Shown here: piece by piece, positions 11,782 to 23,046 of the stretch
How positions within the stretch are numbered: position 1 is the first letter of the stretch
Layout of the letters: every line of letters begins with the position of its first letter
Origin: Blasia pusilla
Taxonomy: Eukaryota > Marchantiophyta > Marchantiopsida > Blasiales
Length of the DNA stretch: 64,000 nt
Direction of reading: 5' to 3'
Assembly (NCBI GenBank): GCA_050084515.1
Contig: CM114273.1
Span: forward strand, 40,734,001-40,798,000
Position numbers and translations under genes: made by a program
Notes under the pieces: model-generated
What the model was told of the DNA's origin: nothing
Seen by the model: the letters and a program-made list of their open reading frames with translations, nothing else
The model's database searches: none

Positions 11782-12130
11782 TCTCATGTTGGGCCGTTGA
11801 GCACCTCCCTTGTATGTGTGTGAGATAGGACTAGGGTGCTAGCGTCCGGATTCCTTGATAGCACAGGGTGGACGAGGCTCGATATGCCGATGTAGATTGA
11901 GGAGTGGAGTTTTAGGCCGGGAGTGCCATTTTTACTACTTTTTTTTTTTTTTTGTGATCTCCATGTATATATGTATGAGTTGATTTTTGTACATGTGTGG
12001 ATCGACCCGTGTGTGGGGAAGATCGGTATTGTGTGGTGTAGATGTGACCTGTGATGTATGTTGTGTAGCGATATGTATGCGCACGACATCTTGGATAGTA
12101 AGGATCCACCAGCAACTGATGAAGTAGCTA

Positions 12131-12229
12131 CATATCCAAAGAGATCCAAGAGACTAGAGAAGTGGAATAGAGCTTCCGCACATATCCAAGGAGATCCAAG
12201 AAACTAGAGGAGCGGAGTAGAGCTTCCGC
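12131..12229 (+). repeat. 50-bp tandem duplication in copia coding DNA
   Basis: Two copies, at 12131-12180 and 12181-12230, start catatccaa and end gagcttccgca, with about five differences. Fifty is not a multiple of three, so the duplication shifts the frame. Confidence 0.85.
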
Positions 12230-13833
12230 ATTTCTCGTCAACATGATCTTAAATGATAGGGGTCTTGAAGGTGAAAGAGCCATCATCCTTGGTTGACGCT
12301 CTTGCCAACTCTTAATGGAAAGAGGCCATGCATATATGTGGAGATGGACGCTATTAAAAGAAATGAAATTTGGACTTTGGCTGAGAAGCCAAAGAGCAGG
12401 AAGATAATTTGCACCAAACTGGTGTAAAAGACCAAGTACAATTTGGACAGTACATTGGATAAACTCAAAGCAAGGTTGGTTGCACATGGTTCTTCAAAGA
12501 TTGAAGGCTTTGGATTTTATAAGACTTTTGCTCCTACTGCAAGGATGAAAACCATTTGAAGTGTTCCAATGGTGGCGAGAACAAGAAGCGGACGTGTATT
12601 CCAATCCAATGTGAAGTCTAAATTTCTGAGCGAGAAAAACTCCAACTTTGGCCCCAAATTAGCTGTGGAAACCCTTACAAACTCCCAAGTTATAGCAAAG
12701 TTACTATTGTAACTATCACACATTTGTATGGATATAGTAGAATAGTATCTCAAAAAATGACTCGTGTAACCAATACCACATAAACATCTATACTATTATT
12801 TGAGGAGCGTTCCTCAAATGGCGACAACTTGAACGTCCACCACGTGTATTTTTAAAGACAAGAATGTATGACACGTGGCATGCATGCCTATCATATAAAA
12901 TAGGTTGAATACATCAAACCGAGCATTAAGGGTTACAAGACATGGTCCCTCATGGGTCCCAACTAGTTTGTCTGGATTAACGACTCCCTCTAATGCCCCT
13001 CCGAGCTCCCAATGAACACGGCATGTGTCTCGGGATTTAGATAGCAGAGTCAATCTTGAATGCTCAATCACGAATGGAAAATAAACCATGTGCATAAGGC
13101 AAGAGGATAATTTTTTTATAAGATAGCTTCACTTCTTATAGAGTGAATAATTTGCTTCTTTCTACCTATGATAACCCTCATGTTCTGTTAATAGTATAGA
13201 TTATTCTATGTTACTTTATACTAGTATGTTTCTCATGTGATGCATGCGTGACAAAGTTTCCTCAATAGAAGGGCCTTAGAAAACAAGTGTCAATAATAGT
13301 TTAAAAAAATTATACTTATAATTTGAAATTTTATTTAATTAAAATTTTAAGTATAATTTCCTTTTTTAAAATCTTGAAAGAGTAAGAAAAGTTCACCTTT
13401 AAATAATGCCCATCTCCCCTAAATGATTTCATTCCTCCGTAAAAGTTCGAACAATAACTATTCTTCCCCCTCCACTCTTCCCATCAAAATAACATTCAAT
13501 AACTAAATTCTTAGTTAATTTTAATCAACAAAATAATTTTCCGTTTCCATTCAAATTCATTTTCCTTCTCCAAAATATCACACGTGAATTAATTTGATTG
13601 ATTTTGAAATTAATCCTATTATTCATTCAAAAATGTAAAATATAATTTCTATTTTCTAAAATCTTAGAAGAGTAATAACATTTCACCCTTCTAAGTAATT
13701 ACAATCTTCCATTCAAATTTAAATGATATCCTAATCCCCTTAGTAATTTTATCCTTCCATAAAATTTAAAAAAAAACTTCTCCTTCTCCATTAAAATTTA
13801 TTTTTCCCTTTCCATCAAATATGAATTAAGGCA

Positions 13834-13837
<4 letters not shown>

Positions 13838-13880
<43 letters not shown>
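13838..13880. repeat. (AT)n microsatellite
   Basis: About 20 AT dinucleotides in AT-rich repeat DNA. Confidence 0.9.
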
Positions 13881-13882
<2 letters not shown>

Positions 13883-14545
13883 TAATTATTACACTTTATG
13901 AATATTTATAATCATCCATTATAATATAAAAAATTTGATAATTGATTTATAAAAAAATCTCTATTCCACTCAAATCCCTATCCATGTCTACTACTACCCA
14001 TCTAATATGGCTCAAGCAACAAAATTCAAACATGTTGCCTATTTTCTCATATTGTTTCACTATCTTGTCTTACTAGTAAGGTACATGTGCGATGCACGGA
14101 AAATAAAAAATGTTTGAAGAATTTTTGTTAGTGAAAGGATTTATGACACTGTACATAAATTAAAAAAAATTTCTTCGTGCCTATAACATGTGAAATTATT
14201 TATTTTAAATTTCAAATATGATTTCTATTTTCTAAAATCTTAGAAGAGCAATAACATCTCACTCTTCTTAGTAATGACAATTCTCCATTCAAATTTAAAT
14301 GATATCCCAATACACTAAGTAATTTGATTTTTCCTTAAAATTTAAACAAAATCTACTCCTCCATTAAATTTTTATTTCCTTTTTCCATCAAAATTGAGGT
14401 AAAAGTTCTAAAATTTTGGATATTCATCATATTTCTTATCATCTATTATAATATGAAATTAATTATAATATATATTCCAGTCAAATCCTTATTGGTTCCC
14501 TTTGTTCTATTTCTACCTCAAGCAACAAAATTCAAGGATGTTGCC

Positions 14546-14591
14546 TACTTTGTCTTATTGCCCCACATGTGTGGGGCAATAAGACAAAGTA
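14546..14591. repeat. 22-bp perfect inverted repeat with 2-nt loop
   Basis: Left arm 14546-14567 and right arm 14570-14591 are perfect reverse complements (tactttgtcttattg... / ...caataagacaaagta) around TG. It lies within the Helitron-like debris. Confidence 0.95.
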
Positions 14592-14999
14592 AGCGAAAAA
14601 AGTTTGTTTTTTCTTGTTTTGATTTACAAACACTTTGTTTGTAAATAAGAAGTCATTCTCTCACACTTATATACTAGTAAGATGCTTATTTAATGCATGG
14701 AAATAAAAAAGTGTCTAAAGACCTAATGTATAGGTTGTGAAGGGAAGAGATTAATGATACTTTCTATAAATTCAATTTGTTTGCAAATCAGGAAAGCACT
14801 CTCCTATAATGCTAGTAGGATGGAAAAAAAAAAAATTTGAAGTGATGGTGTATAAACTATGATGTGAAGGGAAAAATTTAATAATATTCCACATAAATTC
14901 TAATTTTTTAAGATTGTCCTAAGCTAACAAACCAAGAAGCACTCCCCACCTACATAATCTAACCCACCTCATGTTAATTCACGATAATTAGGTGAATCA

Positions 15000-17900
15000 A
15001 GTATTTGTTTATTTTATTTTGTACTGCGCGATAGTGCGAATGTCGGGGAAAGCTCCGCGATCTGTCAGGCGAAATTGCGAATTTTGGAGAAAAGCTCCAC
15101 GCACCCAAATGAACCGATTGTTTTGAGGACTGATGAGGTCGGATTCAAGGCACGTCAAGTGAATTTCGAGCCCTAAGTCCACACTGATCTGGACCGAAGA
15201 GTCGAAGCGTATGACGTATGACTTCCAGTCATTCATCTCGAGTTGGGATGTGCAAGAATTACGAGTTCGGAAATCGCATATATCGCGAGACGGCTCGAGA
15301 GTAGAGGCGGCTGTGATCCTCGAAGATGGAGGTCCAAAACTGATGGGATCCTGTGCCCAGACATCCATGATGAACTACGACCTTCCACAATTCAGGTTTC
15401 CGGTCTCGAGGATGTGCCAACAAAAACTGCATGCTGCGTGCTATCTACCTCCCGTGGGCCGAGAGAACGAAGGGAGTGCGCTTCCGAACTCCATCATGCG
15501 CTTTTGTTGAGGTTCATCATTTATTCTTCCGATGCGCTTCGATCCGAGATGTTACAGTTGTCCGCTCCATGTCTGTAGCGCCTGTTGCGTGAGGAAGGAG
15601 TGAGTCCGGTAATCCCTAGCTTCTGTCGAATGAAATGAGCGGAGGTGCGGTGTTTTGAGGCACACTTCTGGAGTTCGTTCAGTCAATCAATCGCGAGGGA
15701 GATGATGATGTTATCGCGCTTTAGGTCGAGCCCGCACGCTACTGAGGGGAGGAAGAGAATCAGACGATACTAATGGATTTCGTGCTGCTTCGATTGCATG
15801 GAGTGTGAAGAACTCAATGATTGTCTTAATTTCTCAAGCGGATGCGCACGAGAATGAACTAATGCGCTTCTTTACTCCTTTTGGCGAGGCTAGATCGTGT
15901 CATTCGTGTGTCTCACGGCGAGGGTACTGTATTTATGGACGTCACGAAGCGGACGAGGTCGAGCAATTGTAGAATGCGGAAGATCGTGTAGGGCCATGAG
16001 TTGTGGCTGGTCCTACTAGCGAGAAGCGCGCCATCTCTCTCATCATCATCATCATCATCATACAGCGAGGTAGGTTGTGTTTCGCGCATGCAGCATATTT
16101 AATACGGAGTTGGCCGAGCACTTGGCCAAAAGATATGATGGTGCCCGTTGTTAGACAGTTAGAGTCACAATTCCTTTCCTTTGGGGTTGCTCGTACTGGA
16201 AGGTGATCAATCGCGTGCAATTGCTCTCGTCATGGGGCTCAAGAGTGGAAGTATTCGCTGTCGTCGGCGGATGATCCAAATGGTGGAAGGGTGTTTTTAT
16301 CGGTTCTCCAATGTGGCCACATGGAACCTGAACTTCGCTCGAGCAACTGATCAGAGTTCTGCGACTTATGCATTCATTTGCTGCTACCAGACTCCCGTCG
16401 TGCTCAGTTATTGTGATTTCACCCTTCAGGCAACCTTACTTGGGACAGTCGACGCGTAACCTCACACTATTAAGTGCTTCCATCGAGGTGAAGTGTGTAG
16501 TGAGGAGCTTCCTCTCTCTCTGGTCATTCATTATCCGTCTCATGAATAGCGCAAGCATGAAGCGAATCCCCCCCGCTTCCCTGCCTCCTACACGCAAATG
16601 TGGAGCCGAGGAGGCGGAAAGCAGCCAACTCCGTCGATCGCAGGACAAGAAAACCTCAATAAAAAGCGGCAAACTCACCAACAGCAGAGACTCTTGGGCA
16701 TTGCACCACAGAGCTTCACAGCAACCAGGACGCGAGTAGATCCGTATCTCCTCCAGCTTCCGAGCTTCATCGTGCGCGTCTTGCGAGTGAATCGCACCGC
16801 ACAAATAAGAGAAGAAAGACGAGGTCCACCTCAATCAAACACTCGCGATTTCGCACCCTATGCTATTGGAGGTTGCCACCATCTCTTCCAACCTCCATTG
16901 TTGCGAAGGACGGCTTCGCAATGCGAAGCGTGGGGCAGCAGCCTGAGTCTACTCGCAACGCTGGCCGGAGCAGCAGCACATGCGACTTATTAAGTATGAC
17001 GAATTGACCACATCGTGCATTGATCCACAGACAAAACAGACAGACGGAGGCAGGCAGGCAGGCGCACAGACAACCTGAGCTCTCTGAGAGTCTGAATCGG
17101 GTCCACCACTCGTGGCGTAGTACCGATTCCTGTGAATCCTGTCTCAGGCAGGTAGGCTAGCGCACTGTACATCATCTGTGTGCATTAATGGACTTCCTTG
17201 GACCGGAGTCCTGTGGCCGCCAGCGATGGCGAAACGCGACAAGACGGCAGCGTTCTCAAGGTCTGCCGGCGCACACTGCGGTGATGGGGGTCATTCATTC
17301 ATTCATGTCCACGGATTCAAGGAACCAGATAAAAGGTGTAACTCTATCCGTAGAAACTGGTTGGATCATTGAACTCGTTTGATTCTTTCCTTCGGTGCTG
17401 CTTGATGGCGGTGACCACACACACATCCGATAGTCAGCCAACAGCCAGCGGTGACATGCGAGTGTCTTCCCTCCTCGTCTCTCCATTGAAGCAGGCAAAC
17501 GCAGCCCGTTCTTTTGAAGAAAAGCCGACGACGAGGGTTCTGAAATTTGCCATTTGACTTGCACACCGCTGTGCGAGTCAAGCGGAGAGCGAGAAGCAAG
17601 CAAGCAACAAGGCTCCAGGGGAATAAAATTTCAGAAACCGAGATCGATCCGCCACGAGAACGGACAGTACAGAGTTCCCGAGACACGGAGCCGTTAAAAG
17701 CACCTGTATGGCACTGTTTTACAGAGATGGATACATAGGAGGAAAAAGATGGATAATTGCACGAGTCTGACTCGCGATCACTAGTAGAAAAAAGAAAATG
17801 ATTTCCAGAAAATGCTCATGTCTATCTCCACGGACGATACAAGTCCGTTCAGTATAATGGCGACGTACTGCTCCTTTTCCTCTCCTCGAGCGGAGCGCGG

Positions 17901-19891
17901 ATGCATGCTCCGGGATCCCGATGCCACACGGCGGATTCGACATGCACCACAGTGCGATGCGATGCGAGCGAGCGAGAGCAGAGTGAGCAGCTCTTCCAAC
18001 GTCCACAGTTACACACGGCAGAACTAACAACTCAAGACGCGAAGAAAAAAGTCGAGCAGAGCGGACAACAACAACAGCAGCAGCAGCAGCAGTCCGTCCG
18101 TCCGTCCACAACCAACACAATCAAGAACCCGCTCCACACACATCATTCATTCACACCACAAGTAACTGACGCGTCCTCGGGCAGCAATCGCTGTGATAAC
18201 CTCGGGACAGATCCGATCCGCTCGTTCTAACAGACCTTGGGCAAGCAGCGGTTCCGATCGATCCAGACAGCCAGGCCAAGCCTCTCAGGGTCAGGGCACG
18301 AAGAAGAAAGCTGTAGCGTATCTCTCCTCCCTACTCCGACGCTCACGAGACACTGTTGGTGTTGGCGCAGCGGCAGAGGCCATCACCCGTAGGACCACCT
18401 TTCGCTTTACGCACTCTTCTCGTCGGACCAGCTGGACGTAGTAAGTGGTGATTGATAGCTCGAGTCGTCTGAGTAGGCAGCAAGCAAGCTCGCTAGCTGG
18501 CCGCCTGGCAGTAGGACATGGCAGAGTGCGGGGGATGATAATAGCTCTCGCCAGTGCGGGTGAGCCGTGGGGGGTGAGTGGAGGATGGGGGATGGTGCTG
18601 TCAGTCAGGACATCGCCATTTATTGTGGGATTTACGCGACTTCTCTTCCGCGGGTTGTCGTGAAGGGGACGAGCGTAATCGTATAGGGGAAGAACCGAAA
18701 GCGTTCGTTCTCTACGTTCGTGGAGAGGGGAGGGGGGAGCTGTCTTTGGGGACTCGCGGTGCTGTAGGAGAGAGGTCTAAAGGAACATTAATGGCATTAT
18801 CAACACGTATGGATACCTAGTTCCAGCGCACGACGGCAGTGAGAGGTGGACGGGACGGGGGAAGAGCTATGAATACATTCATGAGGAAGTGATCACGTGA
18901 GAGGAGTGAGTTGAGTAGGAGTGGTGAAGAACCAGCAATGAACGATCTGCCGAAAGACGATCTGTACGAGGCGTAATTGTGAGTGGGTGGAGGTGAGTGT
19001 AGTATTAAGTGGCAGCAGGGCAGACATATCCATCCATCCATCCACAGGTATTTCAATCACTCACGCAGCAGGAAAGAAATCCGACGAATTGTATTACAGC
19101 GACAGACAGCAGCAGCTGCTACTTGGACCACTCGCTGCAGAAGTGCGTCTTGCCTCCTCGGCCTACTACCACACCAGAGGGCATTGGCAATCTTCCGTCA
19201 GTCAGTCTCTCCCCGCGGCATGAAAGAAGAGAGCGTCGCTTTGAGTGAGAGAGAACCGGTCCTGCTGCAATGAGCGCTGGTTCCACGCAGCTCGAAGCTG
19301 TCTGTCTTAAAATCATGTACAAGTGTATCGAAGGACTCATAATCACATCAAAATTCTGCTGAGAATCTGGTCGGCGCGTTGGGTTTAGGGTTGACGTGCA
19401 CGACTTCCACCGATGGAACGAAAACACTCCACCCTCCCTCAGATGGATGGATCTCACTCACTCAAGACTCGCGCACACGCATACATCTCTGCCTAGCTGT
19501 TGCTGCTAATTGTGACACGGAGAAGAAGACAGAGACTATCTCTACCGATGGTCTTGGAGACTGGAGACCACGCACTATGGAGGCTACTAGCTGACTGACC
19601 CACCAGCTGACTATCATCAAAGAATAGTGATCAAATTCTGTAATAAATGGAAATCTAGCTGAAACAATCAGGTGGTGCTTGGCGCTTGCTTGCTTGCTAC
19701 AAGAAAGAATGGCTACAATAAGAAGGCTTATTCACAAAGGCGGACGATCGCACGACCCCGACCACCCCACCACCACGAAAAAATAAAGCCTGTAGTTGGT
19801 AGAGCTACAAAAACAGTGTTCTTCTTCTTCTTCTTTTTCGTTGTCTTCCGCCGCTGGGGCTTGCTTGGCAGGCGTCCGCTGTGAGTCGCAA
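15000..19891. other. GC-balanced, gene-free flank downstream of the receptor kinase gene
   Basis: Base composition changes at about 15.02 kb from AT-rich to balanced, CpG-containing DNA that runs into the kinase gene. Open frames up to 133 codons occur on both strands but overlap one another, have no recognisable domains and lack supporting splice patterns. Short repeats include (CAT)n at 16038-16059, (CAG)n near 18076-18091 and CCGT runs near 18092-18108. It may hold an unrecognised transcript, a long 3' UTR of the kinase gene, or old transposon DNA; nothing here decides. Confidence 0.5.
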
Positions 19892-22800
19892 TCATGGCTG
19901 GACTCTCTTGGACTCTGTTCCGGATACTACCGATTCAGGAGAAGATCGGAGGTCGGGTCTGATCTCCTCCAGCTGCCGCACCACATCCTCCATCTCTGGT
20001 CTTGCACTGGGAGCAGTATTTACACATACCAAGGCGAGCTGTAAGGTATTCATCATCTCTTCCTCTTGATGCGGTGCAGCTCCCTTGATGATCTCCACAT
20101 CGAAGACCTCCGAAGTCCATTCTTCCTTCACCACGGACGACACCCACTCGGCGAGATCCATGCCGCTATCCGATGAGGATTGCTCCACGGGCGCCTTCCC
20201 AGTCAAAAGCTCCAGCAGCACAATCCCGAAGCTGTACACATCCGACTTCGTTGTCGCCTTTTTCGTTTTCACAAGCTCAGGAGCTCGGTAACCTAGAGTT
20301 CCCGCTGTAGCCATCAACCCTGACATCGCCTGAGGAGTCATGAGTCGTGAGAGTCCGTAATCGCTAATTCGGGCGTTCATTCGCCCGTCCAGCAAAATGT
20401 TGCTGGCAGTCAAATTTCCGTGGACGATGTTTTCGTTCTCGTGCAAATAACCCAGTCCTCTCGCCGCTCCCATGGAAATTTTCATCCTCGTCTCCCAGCC
20501 CAGCGGGGTCTCCGGTCCACGAGCTGAGAGCAATGAAGAAACGAACCGAGAGTCAGTATTCCGGCACAACCACGACACGCCTAACACCCATTGTATCCAT
20601 AGCCAGACTGCAACAATCCGCTCGCAGAGAAGCAGGATTGTATTGACGCCAGGTAGAAAGCTCCTCAAAATTCCCCACTCCCCAAAAAAGATCCGGAAGA
20701 GCTGAGCTTCGAAAGCCACACACGCATCTATCGCCTCCTAGGCATAGGCATAGGCAAGGGCATTGTATCCAAGAATGCGAACAAAGCTTGCAACCAGAAA
20801 TTCCGGCCGGCAAAGAAACAGTGCATCGCTTGGAATTTCTTCCAATTGCTCTCCAACATCGAGTACAGCGGTAGTGGGCTAGCAAACACCATCTGATCAT
20901 ATCGCTTTCCGCAGCACATGCAAAGTGACATGTGGGGTGACAGGGTTCACATAGTGCGAGTGAGAAAGACATCACAATAGCGTAACGTTGCAGAACATCA
21001 TACGCATTTGAGATGGAACAGACGCTTACCATGTAGAAATGCGGCCAGGCTTCCACATGCCATATAATCGAACACGAGGAGCTTTTCGTCCTTAGGACCC
21101 CAATAGTATGCCCTCAGTGCGAGTAAGTTCGCATGTCGTATTTTGCCCAGCGTACCGACTTCGCTCTCGAATTCCTTCTGCCCCTTGACAATACCCTCGC
21201 GCAAGCGCTTCACGGCTATGATATTTCCATCTTCGAGAGTAGCTTTGTAGACAGTTCCGTAAGCGCTCTTGCCCAGCACTTCCGCAGTCGCGCAGAGAAG
21301 ATGGTCGGCACTGAAAGCCAGGGGACCATCAAAGTGCACCAATTTGCCTCCCATTTCTTCACTGTCCAGCGACTGATCGAGATTCTTCTCCGATCGGAAG
21401 CCGCCCGTCGCAGCGCTGTTCTTGCCTTCCCTCTTCTTGTACAAGATGAATAGGCAACAGCAGATAATTGCTAGAGCTGCGATCGCGGCTCCCAGAGCTA
21501 TGAATACTATTGCGACAGTGGACAATCGACGTCCCTTCCTCCCTGCGACTCGGATGGGCCCTGGAGTCTCGGCTGGGGAGAGCGAGGGAGCAGGTGCTGA
21601 AGCATGAGGGCAGGCAGGGAATACGGAGCCGCCACAGAAACCAGGATTACCCAAGAAAGCACTGTTGTTGAAAGCTTGAGGAAATGGAGGAATAGCACCG
21701 CTTAGATTGTTATACGAGACGTTGAAACTCGTCAGATTCGAGAGCTGAATCATGGAGAGAGGAAGATGGCCGCTGAAGTTGTTGAATGACAGGTCGAGAG
21801 ACGAGAGATGTGACAAGTTTCCTAGCTCCTCCGGCACTCTCCCGTCGAGGTCATTGTTATCTAGGAGGAGAACTTGCAAAAGGCTCAGATCCCCAAAGGT
21901 GTTCGGGATAGGGCCAGTGAGGTTGTTGTGGGCAACATTGAGAGTGAGCAGGTTAGTGAGGTTAGACAATTCTCCGGGGATGCTTCCATTGAGCTGGTTG
22001 TTGGCCAAGATCAGAATGCTCAAATTGGTTGTGCCGATTGATGGAGGAATAGGACCGACCAGCGAGTTTCCCCGGAAATCTGCATACACTAGAAGGGGAA
22101 GATTACCGAGCTCCACAGGAATGGTCCCTGTGATGACGTTGTCTGATAAATCTAAAGCTCTCAGCTGACTGAGCTGGCCGAGCATTGGAGGGATGTCACC
22201 CGAAAGATTGTTGCTGCCCAAGAGAAGAACCGTCAAATTGGACAAACCTGCGAAGGAAGGAGAGATGATGCCAGAAAAGAAGTTGTCTCTCACGTCGAGT
22301 TTCTGCAGCTGCATTGCAGACGAGACGATGGTATCCGCACTTGTGTTGATGTTGCCCCACTGATCAGGCAGAGTGCCACTGAGCTGATTCCCCGCAAGTC
22401 CTATGGCAGTGAGAGACTCTTTCTGACTCCAGTCTCGCGGGAAACCTCCCCAAAGGTTGTTGAAGCTGAAATCGATGAGTGTCAGTCTTGAAGATTGTGC
22501 GAGTCCAGGCGGTATGGGGCCACTGAGAAGATTAAAGCTCACGTCTAGCTGCTGGAGCGCAGAGGAGTTTCCAAGATTGCTGGGAATGCTACCCGTGAGC
22601 TGGTTCATGAACAAAGCAATGCCTCTAACGGCCGGGAGCGCGCCCAGAGTCTGAGGAATGGGGCCTGCAATGAAGTTATGGTGCAGCGAAATCTTGCGCA
22701 AGCCGGTAAGGTTTCCGATCTCTTCAGATATGGTGCCTCTGATGCCTCTTCCGGGCAAGGCGATGCTCCACACTTGCCCGTTCAGGCATCTCACCCCTAC

Positions 22801-23046
22801 CCAAGTCGCACAAGCCCCAACACCAGACGCATTCCACGAAGATAGGGTCCTCGGATCCAGAAACGCCTTCTTGATTGCCAGAAGCGCCTGCACTTCCTGC
22901 TGTGAGGCCTCTGTCGACGAAGGAGGCGGCGATTGAGCGCTGGCCTCGGACACGAACGCAAGAACCACTACAAACACTGCCCCGACAAATGCTGAAACAT
23001 GCCACATTGCAAATTTCCTCCTCCGCTGCGACTCCCTTCCTGCCAT
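19892..23046 (-). CDS. Leucine-rich-repeat receptor-like kinase, IMK2/IMK3 type, probably an inactive kinase
   Basis: Two coding exons, 23046-21030 and 20523-19892, join with GT-AG ends (CATG|GTAAGC and CTCTCAG|CT) in phase 1 to give 882 aa. A basic start and a hydrophobic signal peptide (about 14-37) are followed by an LRR N-cap with CATWVGVRC (79-87) and about 13 plant-type LRRs (roughly 96-460) with many N-X-S/T sites. Then come a CGG cap (471-473), a Pro-rich linker, a membrane helix (about 508-536) and a kinase domain. The glycine loop is [11 protein letters not shown] (592-602) and the Lys is 613 in AVKRL. The catalytic loop reads HGN (707-709) instead of HRD, DFG is DYG (727-729), and APE is kept (753-755). 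HGN and the intron place fit the IMK2/IMK3 group, predicted to be weak or inactive kinases that signal by scaffolding. The partner ligand is unknown. The second start option, at residue 14, would shorten the basic N-terminus. Confidence 0.92.
20524..21029 (-). other. Intron of the receptor kinase gene
   Basis: 506 bp, GTAAGC...CTCTCAG on the minus strand, splitting an Ala codon between the kinase N-lobe and the catalytic loop. Frames reading through it carry no kinase-like residues. Confidence 0.85.

Larger units (their letters stand above)
11440..12088 (+). mobile_element. Solo LTR 1 of a two-hairpin LTR family, nested in the copia element
   Basis: It starts TGTCACATC and ends GCGCACGACA, giving the TG...CA ends of an LTR, 649 bp. 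Related copies occur at 38339-38927, 51400-51973, 54484-55100 and 55446-56055. Inside are a large inverted repeat (11657-11743), a TATA box and a second hairpin. The flanks (ctctg before, tcttg after) are not an exact target duplication. No internal retrotransposon sequence accompanies it. Confidence 0.75.
9088..12560 (+). mobile_element. Ty1/copia retrotransposon, decayed and truncated in RT
   Basis: The domains follow the copia order. Gag starts with a KKLDGSNYTL block (about 9130) and has a long UBN2-like middle (9205-9760). A CCHC zinc knuckle (C-X2-C-X4-H-X4-C) lies at 9825-9866. The protease site near 10050 reads NNGAS where DSGAS is usual, so the catalytic Asp is gone. A pre-integrase CEACMMGKQ block lies near 10540. 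The integrase core has VDDYSRKIWVYF (about 10670) and CTDRGGEF, and its end (10913-11200) has FWAKGVDISVYILNRS. After 12088 come a 50-bp tandem duplication and the start of reverse transcriptase (KARLVAHG, FYKTFAPTARMKTI; 12455-12560), where homology stops. Many in-frame stops. A solo LTR at 11440-12088 interrupts it, so this element is the older insertion. Confidence 0.85.
13221..14950 (-). mobile_element. Cluster of decayed Helitron-like ends and bodies
   Basis: On the plus strand, CTAG(T) followed by a TG(T/C)GATGCA(C/T)G(G/C)-type hairpin remnant begins at 13221, 14073 and 14674. This is the reverse complement of a Helitron 3' end. Related 5' ends with a ctctccTATAAT type lie near 14811, and possibly 14960. 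A body segment starting near aaaatcttagaagag recurs at about 13368-13500, 13655-13835 and 14228-14400, and more diverged at 26873-27030. An (AT)n tract at 13838-13880 splits the second copy's flank. The copies are too diverged to set every border. Confidence 0.5.

Noticed and set aside
15009-15368. 119-codon minus-strand frame at the edge of the kinase island
   Set aside because: No recognisable domain and overlapped by plus-strand frames of similar length; kept only as unexplained sequence.
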